Shown piece after piece: positions 36,630 to 46,677 of a stretch of 64,000 nucleotides of DNA (its first letter is position 1; each line of letters starts with the position of its first letter). The notes beneath the pieces are model-generated. The model was not told the DNA's origin. It worked only from the letters and a program-made list of their open reading frames with translations, and searched no databases. The translations under genes were made by a program, and so were the position numbers. Location: the NCBI RefSeq assembly GCF_000023845.1, contig NC_013170.1, positions 1,342,501 to 1,406,500 of the forward strand, given 5' to 3'. The DNA comes from Cryptobacterium curtum DSM 15641 (GTDB lineage: Bacteria; Actinomycetota; Coriobacteriia; Coriobacteriales; Eggerthellaceae).

Positions 36630-37883
36630 TTAGCGGTCGAATTCAGGATACAACGGATGAGCGTCAATAATGGCAGAAACTCGTGCGCGAACCTGAGCCA
36701 AGCGATTATCGTCGCCTGCATTAAAGACCGCCTCGGCAATGCACGATCCGACTTCGAAGAATTCATCATCAGAAAGACCGCGCGTCGTTCCTGCTGCCGT
36801 TCCCACGCGGATACCGCTGGTCACAAAGGGAGACCGCTGCTCGTTGGGAATGGAATTCTTGTTCACCGTTAAGCCAACCGATTCCAGCAGACCTTCGGCA
36901 TCCTTGCCCGTGACGTCCGCAGGCGTTAAATCGACCAAGCACAGATGATTGTCGGTGCCGCCCGAAACCAAACGCAAACCGCCCTCAGTCATGCCGCGAC
37001 CAAGTGCAACACAGTTAGCAACCACCTTGTCGATGTACTCTTTAAAGGCAGGCTGCAGCGCTTCATGGAAGGCAACCGCTTTACCTGCAATCACATGCAT
37101 AAGCGGGCCACCCTGTGTGCCAGGGAATACCGCACTATTAATCTTCTTCGCCAGTTCTTCGTTATTCGTAAGAATCATGCCACCACGCGGCCCACGCAGC
37201 GTCTTGTGAGTCGTTGTGGTGACGATGTCAGCAAAGGGAACCGGATTCTGATGGGCACCGGTAGCGACCAAACCAGCAATATGAGCCATATCCACCATAA
37301 GATAGGCACCAACTTCGTGCGCAATGGCAGCCATGCGTTCGAAATCGATGGCACGCGGATAAGCCGAAGCACCAGCAACAACAACCTTGGGTCGATGTTC
37401 TTGAGCCAAACGCTCGAGGGCGTCATAGTCGATGCGCTCGTTTTCATCGAGCCCGTAGGGAATCACGTTATAGAGCTTGCCCGAGAAATTCGCCTTCGAG
37501 CCGTGCGTGAGATGACCCCCGTTATCAAGGCTCATACCGAGCACCGTATCGCCCGGTTTGATAATAGCGGCATAGGCAGCATAATTGGCCTGTGCCCCTG
37601 AATGGGACTGCACATTGGCAAAGCCCGCATTAAAAAGCTTTTTTGCCCGTTCGATGGCAAGATTTTCGACAATGTCGACCTTTTCGCAGCCGCCGTAATA
37701 CCGTTTACCCGGATAGCCTTCGGCGTACTTATTAGTAAGAACGGTACCCATGGCCTGCATGACCGCAGGTGACACAATATTTTCCGAGGCAATAAGCTCG
37801 ATGGTGCCCCTCTGGCGAGCAAGTTCCTGGTCGATCGCATCGGCAATCTCGGGGTCGGTCTGGGCTACGTAAGTCAACGGCAT
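36630..37883 (-). CDS. glyA: Serine hydroxymethyltransferase
   Basis: A 417-residue PLP enzyme that interconverts serine and glycine and supplies methylene-tetrahydrofolate. The PLP lysine is in [14 protein letters not shown], with [13 protein letters not shown] and [11 protein letters not shown] near the N-terminus. Length is usual. The ATG at 37883 has an AAGGCAAG site upstream, and a TATAGA box about 50 bp upstream may be the -10 of its promoter. I looked for a glycine or SAM riboswitch in the 224-bp gap to rpiB and saw none. Confidence 0.97.
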   Translation of the reverse strand: MPLTYVAQTDPEIADAIDQELARQRGTIELIASENIVSPAVMQAMGTVLTNKYAEGYPGKRYYGGCEKVDIVENLAIERAKKLFNAGFANVQSHSGAQANYAAYAAIIKPGDTVLGMSLDNGGHLTHGSKANFSGKLYNVIPYGLDENERIDYDALERLAQEHRPKVVVAGASAYPRAIDFERMAAIAHEVGAYLMVDMAHIAGLVATGAHQNPVPFADIVTTTTHKTLRGPRGGMILTNNEELAKKINSAVFPGTQGGPLMHVIAGKAVAFHEALQPAFKEYIDKVVANCVALGRGMTEGGLRLVSGGTDNHLCLVDLTPADVTGKDAEGLLESVGLTVNKNSIPNEQRSPFVTSGIRVGTAAGTTRGLSDDEFFEVGSCIAEAVFNAGDDNRLAQVRARVSAIIDAHPLYPEFDR

Positions 37884-38107
37884 ATTCTTGCCTTTCTCGC
37901 ATGCGCGCCTTGTGGCGGCGAGGTCTATAATGCGCCCATCCTAGCACAGCGCAGCAAGTGCTTCTTTATCGTGGCGATCATCGATGCAGATAGACGGTGC
38001 AACGGTACAGCCAAGTGGAAAACGGTGAGTTATCAGCTCATGCACGAGGTTTCTGCGGTAGTCGAGTCCAGTCGAATTGATTTGGGTTTAGTTGAGCCTC
38101 GCTGAGT

Positions 38108-38542
38108 TTAGTCGAGTTGCATAATCTTTTCGACACGCCCCGTATGACGACCAGCACCAAAAGGCGTCGCAAGAAACACATCAACAATTTCCTTATTAAC
38201 GCCCACGTCAACAAAGCGCCCTGAAAGCGTAATCACATTACAATCGTTGTGTTCACGACATAGGCCGGCAAACTGCGGCGTAATAATATTGGCAGCGCGC
38301 ACACCAGCCACTTTATCAGCTGCCAGAGCCATACCAATGCCCGTGCCGCACACCAGCACACCACGCTCAGCTGTTCCCTGAGCCACATCGCATGCCACAG
38401 GATATGCATAATCCGGATAATCAACTCGCTCTTCGCTGGGACACCCACGATCAATAACGGTATGGCCAGCTGTCTCAAGATATTGTTTGAGCTGCTCTTT
38501 TTGCTCAAATCCTGCGTGATCGCTGCCCATCGATATGATCAT
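38108..38542 (-). CDS. rpiB: Ribose-5-phosphate isomerase B
   Basis: A 144-residue RpiB/LacAB-family isomerase interconverting ribose 5-phosphate and ribulose 5-phosphate. Signature elements are the start SMGSDHAGFEQKE, DYPDYAYPVACDVA, and CGTGIGMALAADKVAGVRAA with the catalytic cysteine. ATG 38542 follows AGGAGGAAAA. A run of short degenerate repeats of the form GTCGAGT lies just after the gene (38060-38107) with no visible function. Confidence 0.95.
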   Translation of the reverse strand: MIISMGSDHAGFEQKEQLKQYLETAGHTVIDRGCPSEERVDYPDYAYPVACDVAQGTAERGVLVCGTGIGMALAADKVAGVRAANIITPQFAGLCREHNDCNVITLSGRFVDVGVNKEIVDVFLATPFGAGRHTGRVEKIMQLD

Positions 38543-38612
38543 GAAGTTTTCCTCCTGTTATCAGAGACATCTTTTTACTTTGGTGCTGCGAATATACCCG
38601 ATATGCCTGCAC

Positions 38613-40160
38613 CTATTTTTGCACAGCTCGCCTCTCCGAGCGAGTACGACTCACGCATTCTCGCCAACCTTCCAAACGTCGTAAACGCTCGGATGATGCC
38701 ATATGAGGGGCAAACGTGACCTCGACCACACGCCGCGACCGAATGTCATCCATATCGCGCCAGAAACCGGTGCGCAATCCTGCTAAATAAGCTGCGCCGG
38801 CTGCTGTTGTTTCCGCTACGGCCGGGCGTACTAAACGCGCATCAAGAATGTCTGACTGAAATTGCATCAAGAAGTCGTTACGACTTGCCCCTCCGTCAAC
38901 CGACAACGTTCGCACGCGCATGCCAGCGTCATCCTGCATGCCATCCATGAGATCGGAGACCTGATAGGCAAGCGATTCAAGAGCCGCACGCACAATGTGA
39001 GCACGCGTAGCACCACGCGTCAGGCCAAAGATAGCGCCCCGTGCATCGGCGTCCCAATAGGGCGCACCCAAACCAGTAAAGGCGGGCACCACATACACAC
39101 CCGCCGTATCTTCGACACTGCGCGCAACCTGTTCACTTTCCGCTTCTGAACCGATAAGACCTAAGGCATCACGAAGCCACTGAATAAGCGCGCCCGCCAT
39201 AAACACGCTTCCTTCAAGCGCATAAGCCAAGCCGGTACAGTCAGGCTCGGTTGCAGCGACAGTAGAAACAAGGCTGTTGTGCGATGTAATGCATTCACTG
39301 CCGGTATGCATGAGCAAAAAGCAACCAGTGCCATAAGTATTTTTTGCCTCGCCGGCCTGCGTGCAACACTGGCCGAACAGCGCAGCTTGTTGATCGCCCG
39401 CAACGCCAGTAATAGGAATGCCCGCTGGAATACGCGGAAATGATAAGCCGTCGTGCCCCCGAGCCGCTGGAATATCATCAACGGTAACACCAAAATCACC
39501 AGACGAAGGGCGCACCGTGGGCAGCAAAGACAGAGGAATGCGAAAGAGATTGCACAATTCTTCATCCCAACAGCCCCGATGAATATCAAACAACATCGTT
39601 CGACTCGCGTTTGTGACATCGGTCGCATGAACTGCGCCACCGGTAAGGTTCCACACCAGCCAGCTATCGACGGTGCCAAAAAGCAGGTCACCAGCACAGG
39701 CGGCCTCGCGAGCCCCCGGTGTATGGTCGAGTAACCAAGCAATCTTACTAGCCGAAAAATAGGCATCGGGCACTAAACCCGTTACCTGAGAAATATGTGA
39801 GCGCACTTCAGGTGTTGCACACACCTGCTCGATTAATCCAGCGGTACGACGACATTGCCACACAATGGCCCGCCCGATAGGTAGTCCCGTATGGCGATTC
39901 CATAGGATAGTTGTCTCGCGCTGATTGGTAATGCCAATAGAGTCGATGTCGCCCGACTCAAGAGAATAGGCAGCCAGCAGATCGTCGAGTACCGATATCT
40001 GCGAGCGCAGAATATCGAACGCATCATGTTCAACCCAACCCGGTTGGGGAAAGTGCTGTTCAAACGGCATCTGATAGACACCACGCACGCCGCACTGGCG
40101 ATCGAAAAGCAGCGCTCTTGACGAGGTTGTTCCCTGATCAAGCGCTATCACATATCCCAA
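38613..40160 (-). CDS. glpK: Glycerol kinase
   Basis: A 515-residue FGGY-family kinase that makes glycerol 3-phosphate. It shows ALDQGTTSSRALLFD (phosphate loop), FPQPGWVEHD, QCRRTAGLI with the substrate-binding residues, GAPYWDADARGAIFGLTRG and the ATP-site motif LSVDGGASRNDFLMQFQ. TTG 40160 is chosen because AAAAGGGGGAG lies about 5 bp upstream and the homology begins at GYVIALDQ; a more distal start would add unrelated residues. The C-terminal tail is strongly basic (RTRSERRAVQK). No glpF or glpD is adjacent. Confidence 0.95.
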   Translation of the reverse strand: MGYVIALDQGTTSSRALLFDRQCGVRGVYQMPFEQHFPQPGWVEHDAFDILRSQISVLDDLLAAYSLESGDIDSIGITNQRETTILWNRHTGLPIGRAIVWQCRRTAGLIEQVCATPEVRSHISQVTGLVPDAYFSASKIAWLLDHTPGAREAACAGDLLFGTVDSWLVWNLTGGAVHATDVTNASRTMLFDIHRGCWDEELCNLFRIPLSLLPTVRPSSGDFGVTVDDIPAARGHDGLSFPRIPAGIPITGVAGDQQAALFGQCCTQAGEAKNTYGTGCFLLMHTGSECITSHNSLVSTVAATEPDCTGLAYALEGSVFMAGALIQWLRDALGLIGSEAESEQVARSVEDTAGVYVVPAFTGLGAPYWDADARGAIFGLTRGATRAHIVRAALESLAYQVSDLMDGMQDDAGMRVRTLSVDGGASRNDFLMQFQSDILDARLVRPAVAETTAAGAAYLAGLRTGFWRDMDDIRSRRVVEVTFAPHMASSERLRRLEGWRECVSRTRSERRAVQK

Positions 40161-40330
40161 TGCTCTCCCCCTTTTCTGCAACTGCTTTCTTATCAGCTCA
40201 AACCCGAACAACATCGTATTCTATCGTTGCCATCTATCGTCAAAGCTCTCTCGTTGGCACACGCGCAACACAAACAAGCTGTAACCGCCCCACTGCCTAC
40301 ATCTCACGCTTTGACTGTGTTGGCACGTGC

Positions 40331-41335
40331 CTACTTTTCCTGAGTATTTTCCCCAAGTACTTCGTCGAGCCACCGATCGACATCGTCATACACGTCTGTG
40401 TGGCGCGGTTCGTTAAGGATTTCGTGACGCATACCCGGATATAAGTGAACGTCTACCTGTGCCTGACTGCCGGCACGCAGGGCACGCGCAACGGCCTGCA
40501 CCCCGCGACCGCGATTACCCACCGGATCATCGGCACCCGCTATCATAAGAATGGGAAATCCATTTGGTAGCAATTTCCCACAATCGGGTGCACTCACGCG
40601 ACCGGTTAAATGCCCGATAGCACGGTATCCTCCAGCGGAGAACATCACGCCGCAAAGTTCGTCTGAAACATAAGCATCAACCCCTGACGGGTCGCTATTC
40701 AACCAATCAAATGAAGTGCGATTTTCAGGAACAGCACGCTCGAAGGTCCCTGTTCCAAAGTCATCCAAAAACGCACTGCGATAATCGGCGCCGCGCGCGC
40801 GTGCAATTAGCTGTGCCAATGCCACTCCCGCTATTGAAAGCGGCTTTGGAACCTGACCCGTACCGCAGAGAATCGCCCCCGCAAGGCCAGCAGCACACGG
40901 GTCAGTATCACAAGCACGCTGTCGGTATCCATCTGCCGCCCCATCAAGCAGGCAAGCCCGTACCAGATAGCTCCCCATCGAGTGTCCAAACAGAAACCAA
41001 GGAATTCCTTCAAGAGAAAACCGCGCTGTCGCTTCACGGCGCAGGATATTGATATCTTCTTCCATACACACATCGGCATCACACGGCAGACAGCACAGGC
41101 GGTCGATCAAAGCGACGCTCTTTCCATGTCCAATGTGATCATGTCCACAGACAAACAAGCCGCGTTGTACAAGATGACAGGCGAAGTCGTCATATCGCGC
41201 AATATGCTCCGACATTCCATGGGTCAACTGAATAACGGCACGCGGAGCCTGACCTGGCACGTACCATGCACATGCGTGTAAGGCTGAACTTTTATCAGAT
41301 GAAGGAAATGAAAACGTATCTCTGTTCACATCCAT
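40331..41335 (-). CDS. Alpha/beta hydrolase, lysophospholipase (monoacylglycerol lipase) type
   Basis: A 334-residue serine hydrolase of the PldB-like group. The oxyanion-hole motif QLTHGMSEHIARYDDFA is followed by GHDHIGHG and the nucleophile elbow FGHSMGSY; a later aspartate (GADDPVG) and histidine (YPGMRHEILNE) complete the triad. There is no signal peptide, so it probably acts inside on lysophospholipids or monoacylglycerols. ATG 41335 has AAGGAG at 7 bp; an ATG two codons earlier is too close to that site. It follows the threonylcarbamoyl-AMP synthase gene by 28 bp in the same direction. Confidence 0.9.
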   Translation of the reverse strand: MDVNRDTFSFPSSDKSSALHACAWYVPGQAPRAVIQLTHGMSEHIARYDDFACHLVQRGLFVCGHDHIGHGKSVALIDRLCCLPCDADVCMEEDINILRREATARFSLEGIPWFLFGHSMGSYLVRACLLDGAADGYRQRACDTDPCAAGLAGAILCGTGQVPKPLSIAGVALAQLIARARGADYRSAFLDDFGTGTFERAVPENRTSFDWLNSDPSGVDAYVSDELCGVMFSAGGYRAIGHLTGRVSAPDCGKLLPNGFPILMIAGADDPVGNRGRGVQAVARALRAGSQAQVDVHLYPGMRHEILNEPRHTDVYDDVDRWLDEVLGENTQEK

Positions 41336-41363
41336 ACTCATACTCCTTGCGCCTCTTGTTTTC

Positions 41364-42026
41364 CTATGTAAATATCGCACGCACGTCTGCGGCAGAAATT
41401 GATCCTTCCCGCAGAATGCGCAATGGAGAGCTCGTACAGTCAACCACCGTAGATGATATGCCACTTGCCCCTTGGGAATCATCAGCAAGAACAGCGACAA
41501 CTTTATCGGAAAGCGCTGGGTCGATTCCCTGCGCGTAAGCAGTTGATGGATGAGCGGAAATATTCGCCGACGAAGTAGCAATCGGGCAGCCGAGTCGCCG
41601 AATAAGCTCGCGCGCAATAGCATGGTTGGGCATGCGCAGTCCAATAGTGCCTGCGGTAGAGGTAAACGCGGCTGGCACTCGTTCTGAAGCTTTTACCACC
41701 AGCGTCAGCGGACCCGGCCACTGAGCGTGCGCCAATGCGTGTGCAGCGGCAGGTACAGCATCACCATACACATCAAGTGCCTCAATGCTGTCAACTAACC
41801 ACGCAACCGGCTTTGAAAGGTCGCGTTCTTTCGCCTGGTAGATAGCTTTAGGGCTCTCAGCTGCATCAACTGACACCCCAATGCCATACACCGTATCAGT
41901 GGGAAATATCACCGGATAGCCAGCACGCAGAGCAGCCACGGTGCGTTCAAGATTCTCACCTATCTTTGAGCCACCAGGATTAGAAACCGTATCGAATGTC
42001 GAACCGTTTGCAGATACTCTCGACAT
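41364..42026 (-). CDS. L-threonylcarbamoyladenylate synthase (Sua5/YrdC/YciO family)
   Basis: A 220-residue protein of the TsaC/Sua5 family, which makes threonylcarbamoyl-AMP for the t6A modification at position 37 of ANN-decoding tRNAs. The motif GYPVIFPTDTVYGIGV near the N-terminus, KERDLSKPVAWLV and the later TIGLRMPNH and ATSSANISAHPS are diagnostic. The length lacks the extra Sua5 C-terminal domain, so it is TsaC-like. ATG 42026 has AAGGAG 6 bp upstream. No tsaB/D/E lies in the window. Confidence 0.94.
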   Translation of the reverse strand: MSRVSANGSTFDTVSNPGGSKIGENLERTVAALRAGYPVIFPTDTVYGIGVSVDAAESPKAIYQAKERDLSKPVAWLVDSIEALDVYGDAVPAAAHALAHAQWPGPLTLVVKASERVPAAFTSTAGTIGLRMPNHAIARELIRRLGCPIATSSANISAHPSTAYAQGIDPALSDKVVAVLADDSQGASGISSTVVDCTSSPLRILREGSISAADVRAIFT

Positions 42027-42075
42027 GTATTTCTCCTTCGTGCACTGCTCACTCTATCAGTTGTTTCTTGTGTAG

Positions 42076-43908
42076 TTACTTTCGACCTAAATCTTCTGCA
42101 AGGCGCAAAGCTACCCGCAGGCCATCAACAGCCGCCGACATAATGCCCCCTGCATAACCAGCACCCTCGCCACAGGGATACACACCACAAGGCTTTTCGT
42201 TCTGGTTTAATCGAGCTTGCAAATCGTCTTTGCGCAGTATGCGTACCGGCGAAGACGAACGCGTCTCGGGAGCTGTCATAATTGCACCAGAATGGGCAAA
42301 ACCAGCAAGCTTTCGATCAAGCAAGGGCAGCGCCTGCTTGAGCGCGTCGGTTATAAAGCGAGGAAATATATCGTGCAAGTCGCAGGCAACAACACCCCGT
42401 GCATAGGTGGGCGCACAGATATGTTCCCCCCTGCTATCATGCGGAAACTGGATATCCTTTTCCCGCTTCAGAAACGCTCCCACGCTCTGAGCAGGAGCTT
42501 GATAGGCACTGCCCCCCGCAGCAAGAGTTGCCTGGTAGGCTGCCTGTTCGATGTGGCGCTGCAAGTGCATACCAGCCAGTACATCATCGGACTGAAGGTC
42601 TGAGGGATCCACATTAACCAACAGTGCTGCATTAGCATTTTTACCATCACGGGCATAATTGCTCATGCCATTCGTAACCACACCGCCCGCTTCACTTGCG
42701 GCGCACACAACCGTACCTCCCGGACACATGCAGAACGTATACGCACTCCGCCGATTATCAAGGTGGACAGCCAACTTGTAATCAGCTGCTCCCAGCGCTG
42801 GATGCGCTGCGGCCTTACCCCATTGCGCCTTATTAATAAGCTGCTGTGGATGCTCAATACGCACGCCCATAGCAAACGGTTTTTGTTCTAACGATAAACC
42901 CCGCGCATGAAGCATCTCAAACGTATCGCGCGCTGAATGTCCGCACGCGATAACCACGTGATTGGCAGGAAGCGTGTAACAGGTTCCTGTTGGATCCTCG
43001 ATAGAAACACGTGCCAGCCGACCTTCTTCAAAGGACATATCAGCTAAGCGGTGTTCAAACCGCACCTCGCCCCCCAAAGCGATAATCTTTTGACGCAGCG
43101 CGGAAACAACAGCTGGAAGACGGTCACTCCCGATGTGGGGTTTTGCATCCCATAAGATTTCTCCGGGTGCTCCTGCTGCCACGAAACACGAAAGCACCTG
43201 GCGCACCAGGGGACTCTTCGTGCCCGTTGTTAATTTGCCATCGGAAAACGTTCCAGCGCCACCTTCGCCAAACTGAATATTTGTGCGCGCATCAAGCGGG
43301 CCGCCTGCATTGAAAATATCAACGGCACGCAGGCGATCTTCCACCGCGGCACCACGTTCGAGCACAATCGGACGCGCACCCGCATATGCCAGATATAGCG
43401 CACAGAACAACCCCGCTGGACCACACCCCACCACAATCGGACGCACTGAGGAATTGGGTGCATTCACCGGCACCTGACCGATGGATAACACATCTGAAGT
43501 TTCTTTAGCGCTCTCTTTAACACTCGCTTTGGCATCCGTTTTAGCATCCGTCACCGAACGACTTTTAGTGTGCACAGCAAAGGCAGCCTCACCAATAGCG
43601 GCAGCCATCTGGCCTAACCGGCGGACATCAGAAGAATCTGAATCACTTTTGACGCAGTTCAACGACAGAGCCTGCTCTTCCTGCTCATTTGTTGCAAGGT
43701 GCACCTGGGCAGTAACAATAAAATGAACGTTGGATTTCCGACGGGCATCAATACTGCGCCGTATGACCTCAGCTGTATTTACCGCAGAAGCAGGAATAGC
43801 CAACATGCGAGCAATCACTTGAATGAGCGGGCTGGCCTGCTGCACCTGCCCGCCACGCGAAAACGCCTCATCATCAAGAGAAAGGGCAATTTGGGAAACA
43901 ACTATCAC
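42076..43908 (-). CDS. FAD-dependent dehydrogenase (COG2509-type flavoprotein)
   Basis: A 610-residue flavoprotein whose substrate is unknown. An N-terminal domain of about 100 residues precedes the dinucleotide-binding VVGCGPAGLFCALYLAYAG. Then come the group's characteristic stretches NIQFGEGGAGTFSDGKLTTG and FAMGVRIEHPQ, and the final FAD contact YPCGEGAGYAGGIMSAAVDG. Between the N-terminal domain and the FAD motif lies a repetitive linker with TDAKTDAKASVKESAKE. GTG 43908 overlaps the upstream stop as GTGA and has AAAGGA at 5-7 bp. It is coupled to the BaiN-like flavoprotein gene upstream. Confidence 0.88.
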   Translation of the reverse strand: MIVVSQIALSLDDEAFSRGGQVQQASPLIQVIARMLAIPASAVNTAEVIRRSIDARRKSNVHFIVTAQVHLATNEQEEQALSLNCVKSDSDSSDVRRLGQMAAAIGEAAFAVHTKSRSVTDAKTDAKASVKESAKETSDVLSIGQVPVNAPNSSVRPIVVGCGPAGLFCALYLAYAGARPIVLERGAAVEDRLRAVDIFNAGGPLDARTNIQFGEGGAGTFSDGKLTTGTKSPLVRQVLSCFVAAGAPGEILWDAKPHIGSDRLPAVVSALRQKIIALGGEVRFEHRLADMSFEEGRLARVSIEDPTGTCYTLPANHVVIACGHSARDTFEMLHARGLSLEQKPFAMGVRIEHPQQLINKAQWGKAAAHPALGAADYKLAVHLDNRRSAYTFCMCPGGTVVCAASEAGGVVTNGMSNYARDGKNANAALLVNVDPSDLQSDDVLAGMHLQRHIEQAAYQATLAAGGSAYQAPAQSVGAFLKREKDIQFPHDSRGEHICAPTYARGVVACDLHDIFPRFITDALKQALPLLDRKLAGFAHSGAIMTAPETRSSSPVRILRKDDLQARLNQNEKPCGVYPCGEGAGYAGGIMSAAVDGLRVALRLAEDLGRK

Positions 43909-45272
43909 ACGACTTCCTTTGCCGAAGGGCAATTGGCAAGCGCCCTACCCGCAATCAAACCAGACGTCCAAGCCCAGTGTAAGTTATATCCTCCACACGG
44001 AGCATCAACATCAAGCGATTCCCCACAGGCATACACATGCTTAACTGGTGTTTCCATCGTAGTAGGATTAAGCATCGACACCTCGATACCGCCACGTGTT
44101 ACCTGGCAGCGCGACACATCGCCAATACCTTTTACTATCAGGTCAAACGACTTTGCCACCCGCATAAAGGTCTGAAGCGACTGTTCTTCAACAGTAGTAT
44201 CTGCACTGATATGTGCGTGCGTCAAAAGAGCGCGTGCAATCAGGGGTAAAAATGCTCCCGTACACCACTCGCGCCACGTACACACCCCCAACGCGCGTGA
44301 GCGTTCTTGCGCCCACGAAAGCGCTGATTCGGCGGGAATAGCGGGCAGAAAATCAATCGAGAGAATACTTCCCGGATGGGCAACACGCGACACATTGAAT
44401 GCCGCAATGCCTGAGACGCCATACGTACGAAAGGTGACTTCGCCTTCTTCACGCACGCCTTCGCAGGTGACTGCGCACTTTGCACGTACCTTGTCGAGAC
44501 CTCGAAGAGGTGCGGCCTGGCATGCAAGCGGTCCTAAAAGAGGGCTTGTTGGTATACACGCAATCTCGGTGGGCAAGGAAATCTTTTCAATAGCCCCACC
44601 GCAGCACAACACCACCGCCTGCGCACGGTACAAAATGGGTTTATCCCCCCTATGCGCTGACACCGTCAGCCCGCTGCCACTGCGCTGTACCGCTTCCACT
44701 GTGACCGATGATTGTATAGCGACACCTGCACGGTTGGCAGCCAACAGCAATGCTTCGACAACTGATGATGCCTTATTCGCAAGAGGGTACAGACGGCCTT
44801 CCGCTTCGGCACGCATGACAATGCCACAGCGCTCCAGAAAGCGAAGGGATTCTTCAGGTGCGCAGGAAGAAAATGCTGCCTCAACAAAGGCCGTATTCCA
44901 ATACACCTGTCCAGCAGTGTTTGTATTGGCAATATTGCAGCGGCCGTCGCCCGTTACACGAATCGAGTGACCTGGATCGCCCGCTTCAAGTACCGTGACT
45001 GTTCTGCCATGCTGCGCTGCGGTTATTGCGCACGCTAGGCCAGCTGCGCCCGCCCCTACAACGATAACATCACACGACGTGCTGCGCTGTGTATTGAAGG
45101 CACTGCTCGTACCGCCAGTACTGCCACACTTGTCGCTGTGCTTGTTGCCACCGAGTTGCTGAGCGCTGCACATGTGGCTGCCGCGCCTCGTATTGCTGCG
45201 ACTCTTGCTGCTGCTCTCGGTACCCGTTGCTGTGCGTAAAGCGAGCGTATCTTTGGCCTTTGTTTTACTCAT
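43905..45272 (-). CDS. NAD(P)/FAD-dependent oxidoreductase, BaiN/HI0933 family
   Basis: A 455-residue flavoprotein. The core starts at about residue 68 with CDVIVVGAGAAGLACAITAAQ and continues with RVTGDGRCNIANTN and, near the end, ITRGGIEV-like TRGGIEVSMLNPTTMET and YACGESLDVDAPCGGYNLHWAW, all typical of the HI0933 family; BaiN members reduce bile-acid intermediates, but most have no assigned substrate. The first 67 residues are a Ser/Thr/Gly/Lys-rich tail absent from usual members, and its codons are short repeats such as those around TCTGSSxSK. An ATG at 45272 is taken, but a start nearer the core cannot be excluded. Confidence 0.85.
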   Translation of the reverse strand: MSKTKAKDTLALRTATGTESSSKSRSNTRRGSHMCSAQQLGGNKHSDKCGSTGGTSSAFNTQRSTSCDVIVVGAGAAGLACAITAAQHGRTVTVLEAGDPGHSIRVTGDGRCNIANTNTAGQVYWNTAFVEAAFSSCAPEESLRFLERCGIVMRAEAEGRLYPLANKASSVVEALLLAANRAGVAIQSSVTVEAVQRSGSGLTVSAHRGDKPILYRAQAVVLCCGGAIEKISLPTEIACIPTSPLLGPLACQAAPLRGLDKVRAKCAVTCEGVREEGEVTFRTYGVSGIAAFNVSRVAHPGSILSIDFLPAIPAESALSWAQERSRALGVCTWREWCTGAFLPLIARALLTHAHISADTTVEEQSLQTFMRVAKSFDLIVKGIGDVSRCQVTRGGIEVSMLNPTTMETPVKHVYACGESLDVDAPCGGYNLHWAWTSGLIAGRALANCPSAKEVV

Positions 45273-45286
45273 AACTCCATGATACG

Positions 45287-45318
45287 GCAGAACCCCCGCA
45301 CCAAGGCGAGGGTTCTGC
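45287..45318. terminator. Hairpin between the superoxide reductase and flavoprotein genes
   Basis: Arms GCAGAACCC (45287-45295) and GGGTTCTGC (45310-45318) pair perfectly around 14 bases. No T-run follows on the minus strand, so it may only attenuate or protect the mRNA between the two genes. Confidence 0.45.
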
Positions 45319-45384
45319 GTGAACTTTATTCACTGTATCCGTCCATTGAAAGCCGCAAAAGCGTGCTACCTGTTAGGGTTCGAC

Positions 45385-45765
45385 TTAGAGTTCAACCTTC
45401 CACAAGCCATGCTTGTTGCAATACTCATACACAGCAACTGGCTTGTCGCCTTCAGCAACCGCAAAGGTAGCAACAGGAGCCATGCCAGGTGTCAAATGAG
45501 CGATCTGATAACCCTTTTCAGTTTCAAGGCACACAAACGTGATGTAATGAACTTCTTCCATAGGATGCTCGACACTGCCAACCTGCGCCCGAACGGTATT
45601 ACCTTCAATTGTCACCTCTGGCAGGTGCTTTTCGCGCGCTGCATCGACCGTATTCGGTTCGACTTTGGCCATCTTTTCGCCGCAGCACACCAGGGGCACA
45701 CCAGAATCAAAGGGCTTGATAGCAATATTGCCGCAATGGAGGCATTGATAAAATTCTAGACTCAT
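45385..45765 (-). CDS. Desulfoferrodoxin (superoxide reductase)
   Basis: A 126-residue two-iron-type superoxide reductase that reduces superoxide to peroxide in anaerobes. The N-terminal rubredoxin-like centre has CLHC and VCCGE. The catalytic iron ligands follow in order: EKHLP, the paired histidines of EHPMEEVHYI, and the Cys-His pair in EYCNKHGLWK at the C-terminus. Length is normal for the full desulfoferrodoxin. ATG 45765 has a clear AAGGAGA site. It lies before the two flavoprotein genes in the same direction, but separated by a hairpin. Confidence 0.95.
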   Translation of the reverse strand: MSLEFYQCLHCGNIAIKPFDSGVPLVCCGEKMAKVEPNTVDAAREKHLPEVTIEGNTVRAQVGSVEHPMEEVHYITFVCLETEKGYQIAHLTPGMAPVATFAVAEGDKPVAVYEYCNKHGLWKVEL

Positions 45766-45831
45766 GGGAATCTCCTTCTTCTCGTAAAAGCATCCCCATA
45801 GTAGCGAGATTATTTATAGGATTCAATCCTA

Positions 45832-46677
45832 TTAACCGAGAGATTCATCAGATATAGACAAGGAAGGCTTACCTTCCTGAGGTCGCTGTGTACGATACAT
45901 CCACACCAGAACAGCAATACCCGCGAGTACTAATGGCACCGAAAGCAGTTGACCCATCGTGAGCCATCCGCCCCACAGGTATCCCAGTTGCGCATCCGGC
46001 TGTCGCACGAACTCGATAAGAAAGCGGAACGAGCCATACATGATAAGAAACAGCCCAATAAATGTGCCCTGTGGACGCGGTGGGCGCTTGCGCGACAGAA
46101 GAAAAAGCACGGTAAAGATAACAATGCCCTCAAGAAACGCCTCGTACAGCTGAGACGGATGACGGGCAACCGACCCAGCTGCTCCACCGAAGATAACGCC
46201 CCACGGCGCATCGGTCGGCGCCCCCCACAGTTCGCCATTGATAAAGTTGGCACAACGCCCGAAAAATAGACCAATTGGAGCAGCAATACTTCCCAAGTCG
46301 GCAAGCGTTGCGTAAGGGACACCGCACAAGCGCGCTGAGACCAAGCCTGACAACAGCGCACCAATAAGGCCCCCGTGAAAACTCATGCCTCCCTGGGAAA
46401 ATGCCAAAATATCAAGAGGATGCTCAAGGTAATATCCATCACCATAGAAGAGGACATACCCCAGGCGAGCGCCGACAATTACCCCAATGATCAGGCAGAT
46501 TAAAATAGTGAACAGGTCGTCTTGTGTCAGGGAAACCTTCCAACGACGCGCCGTATGTCCAATAACCACCGCAGCGCAGATAAATCCAAGGATATAGGCA
46601 ATGCCATACCATCTCACCGTTAAAGGCCCCAACGAAAAAGCAATCGGGTCCAGAGCATGGTAGAGACTATTGAGCAT
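45832..46677 (-). CDS. lgt: Prolipoprotein diacylglyceryl transferase
   Basis: A 281-residue membrane enzyme that attaches diacylglycerol to the lipobox cysteine of prolipoproteins. Seven hydrophobic segments are visible. Key motifs are RWYGIAYILGF, GGMSFHGGLIGALL with the essential histidine, and the Lgt signature GRCANFINGELWGAPTD with the essential arginine. ATG 46677 is taken because family homology begins there; the ribosome site is modest (AGGG about 11 bp upstream), so a nearby start is possible. Divergent from the NifU-like gene. Confidence 0.95.
   Translation of the reverse strand: MLNSLYHALDPIAFSLGPLTVRWYGIAYILGFICAAVVIGHTARRWKVSLTQDDLFTILICLIIGVIVGARLGYVLFYGDGYYLEHPLDILAFSQGGMSFHGGLIGALLSGLVSARLCGVPYATLADLGSIAAPIGLFFGRCANFINGELWGAPTDAPWGVIFGGAAGSVARHPSQLYEAFLEGIVIFTVLFLLSRKRPPRPQGTFIGLFLIMYGSFRFLIEFVRQPDAQLGYLWGGWLTMGQLLSVPLVLAGIAVLVWMYRTQRPQEGKPSLSISDESLG

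Noticed and set aside
37884-38107. Possible glycine or SAM riboswitch before glyA
   Set aside because: No conserved core found in the short leader; only a -10-like TATAGA was seen.
38060-38107. Short repeats GTCGAGT/TTGAG after rpiB
   Set aside because: Too short and irregular to call a repeat array or regulatory site.
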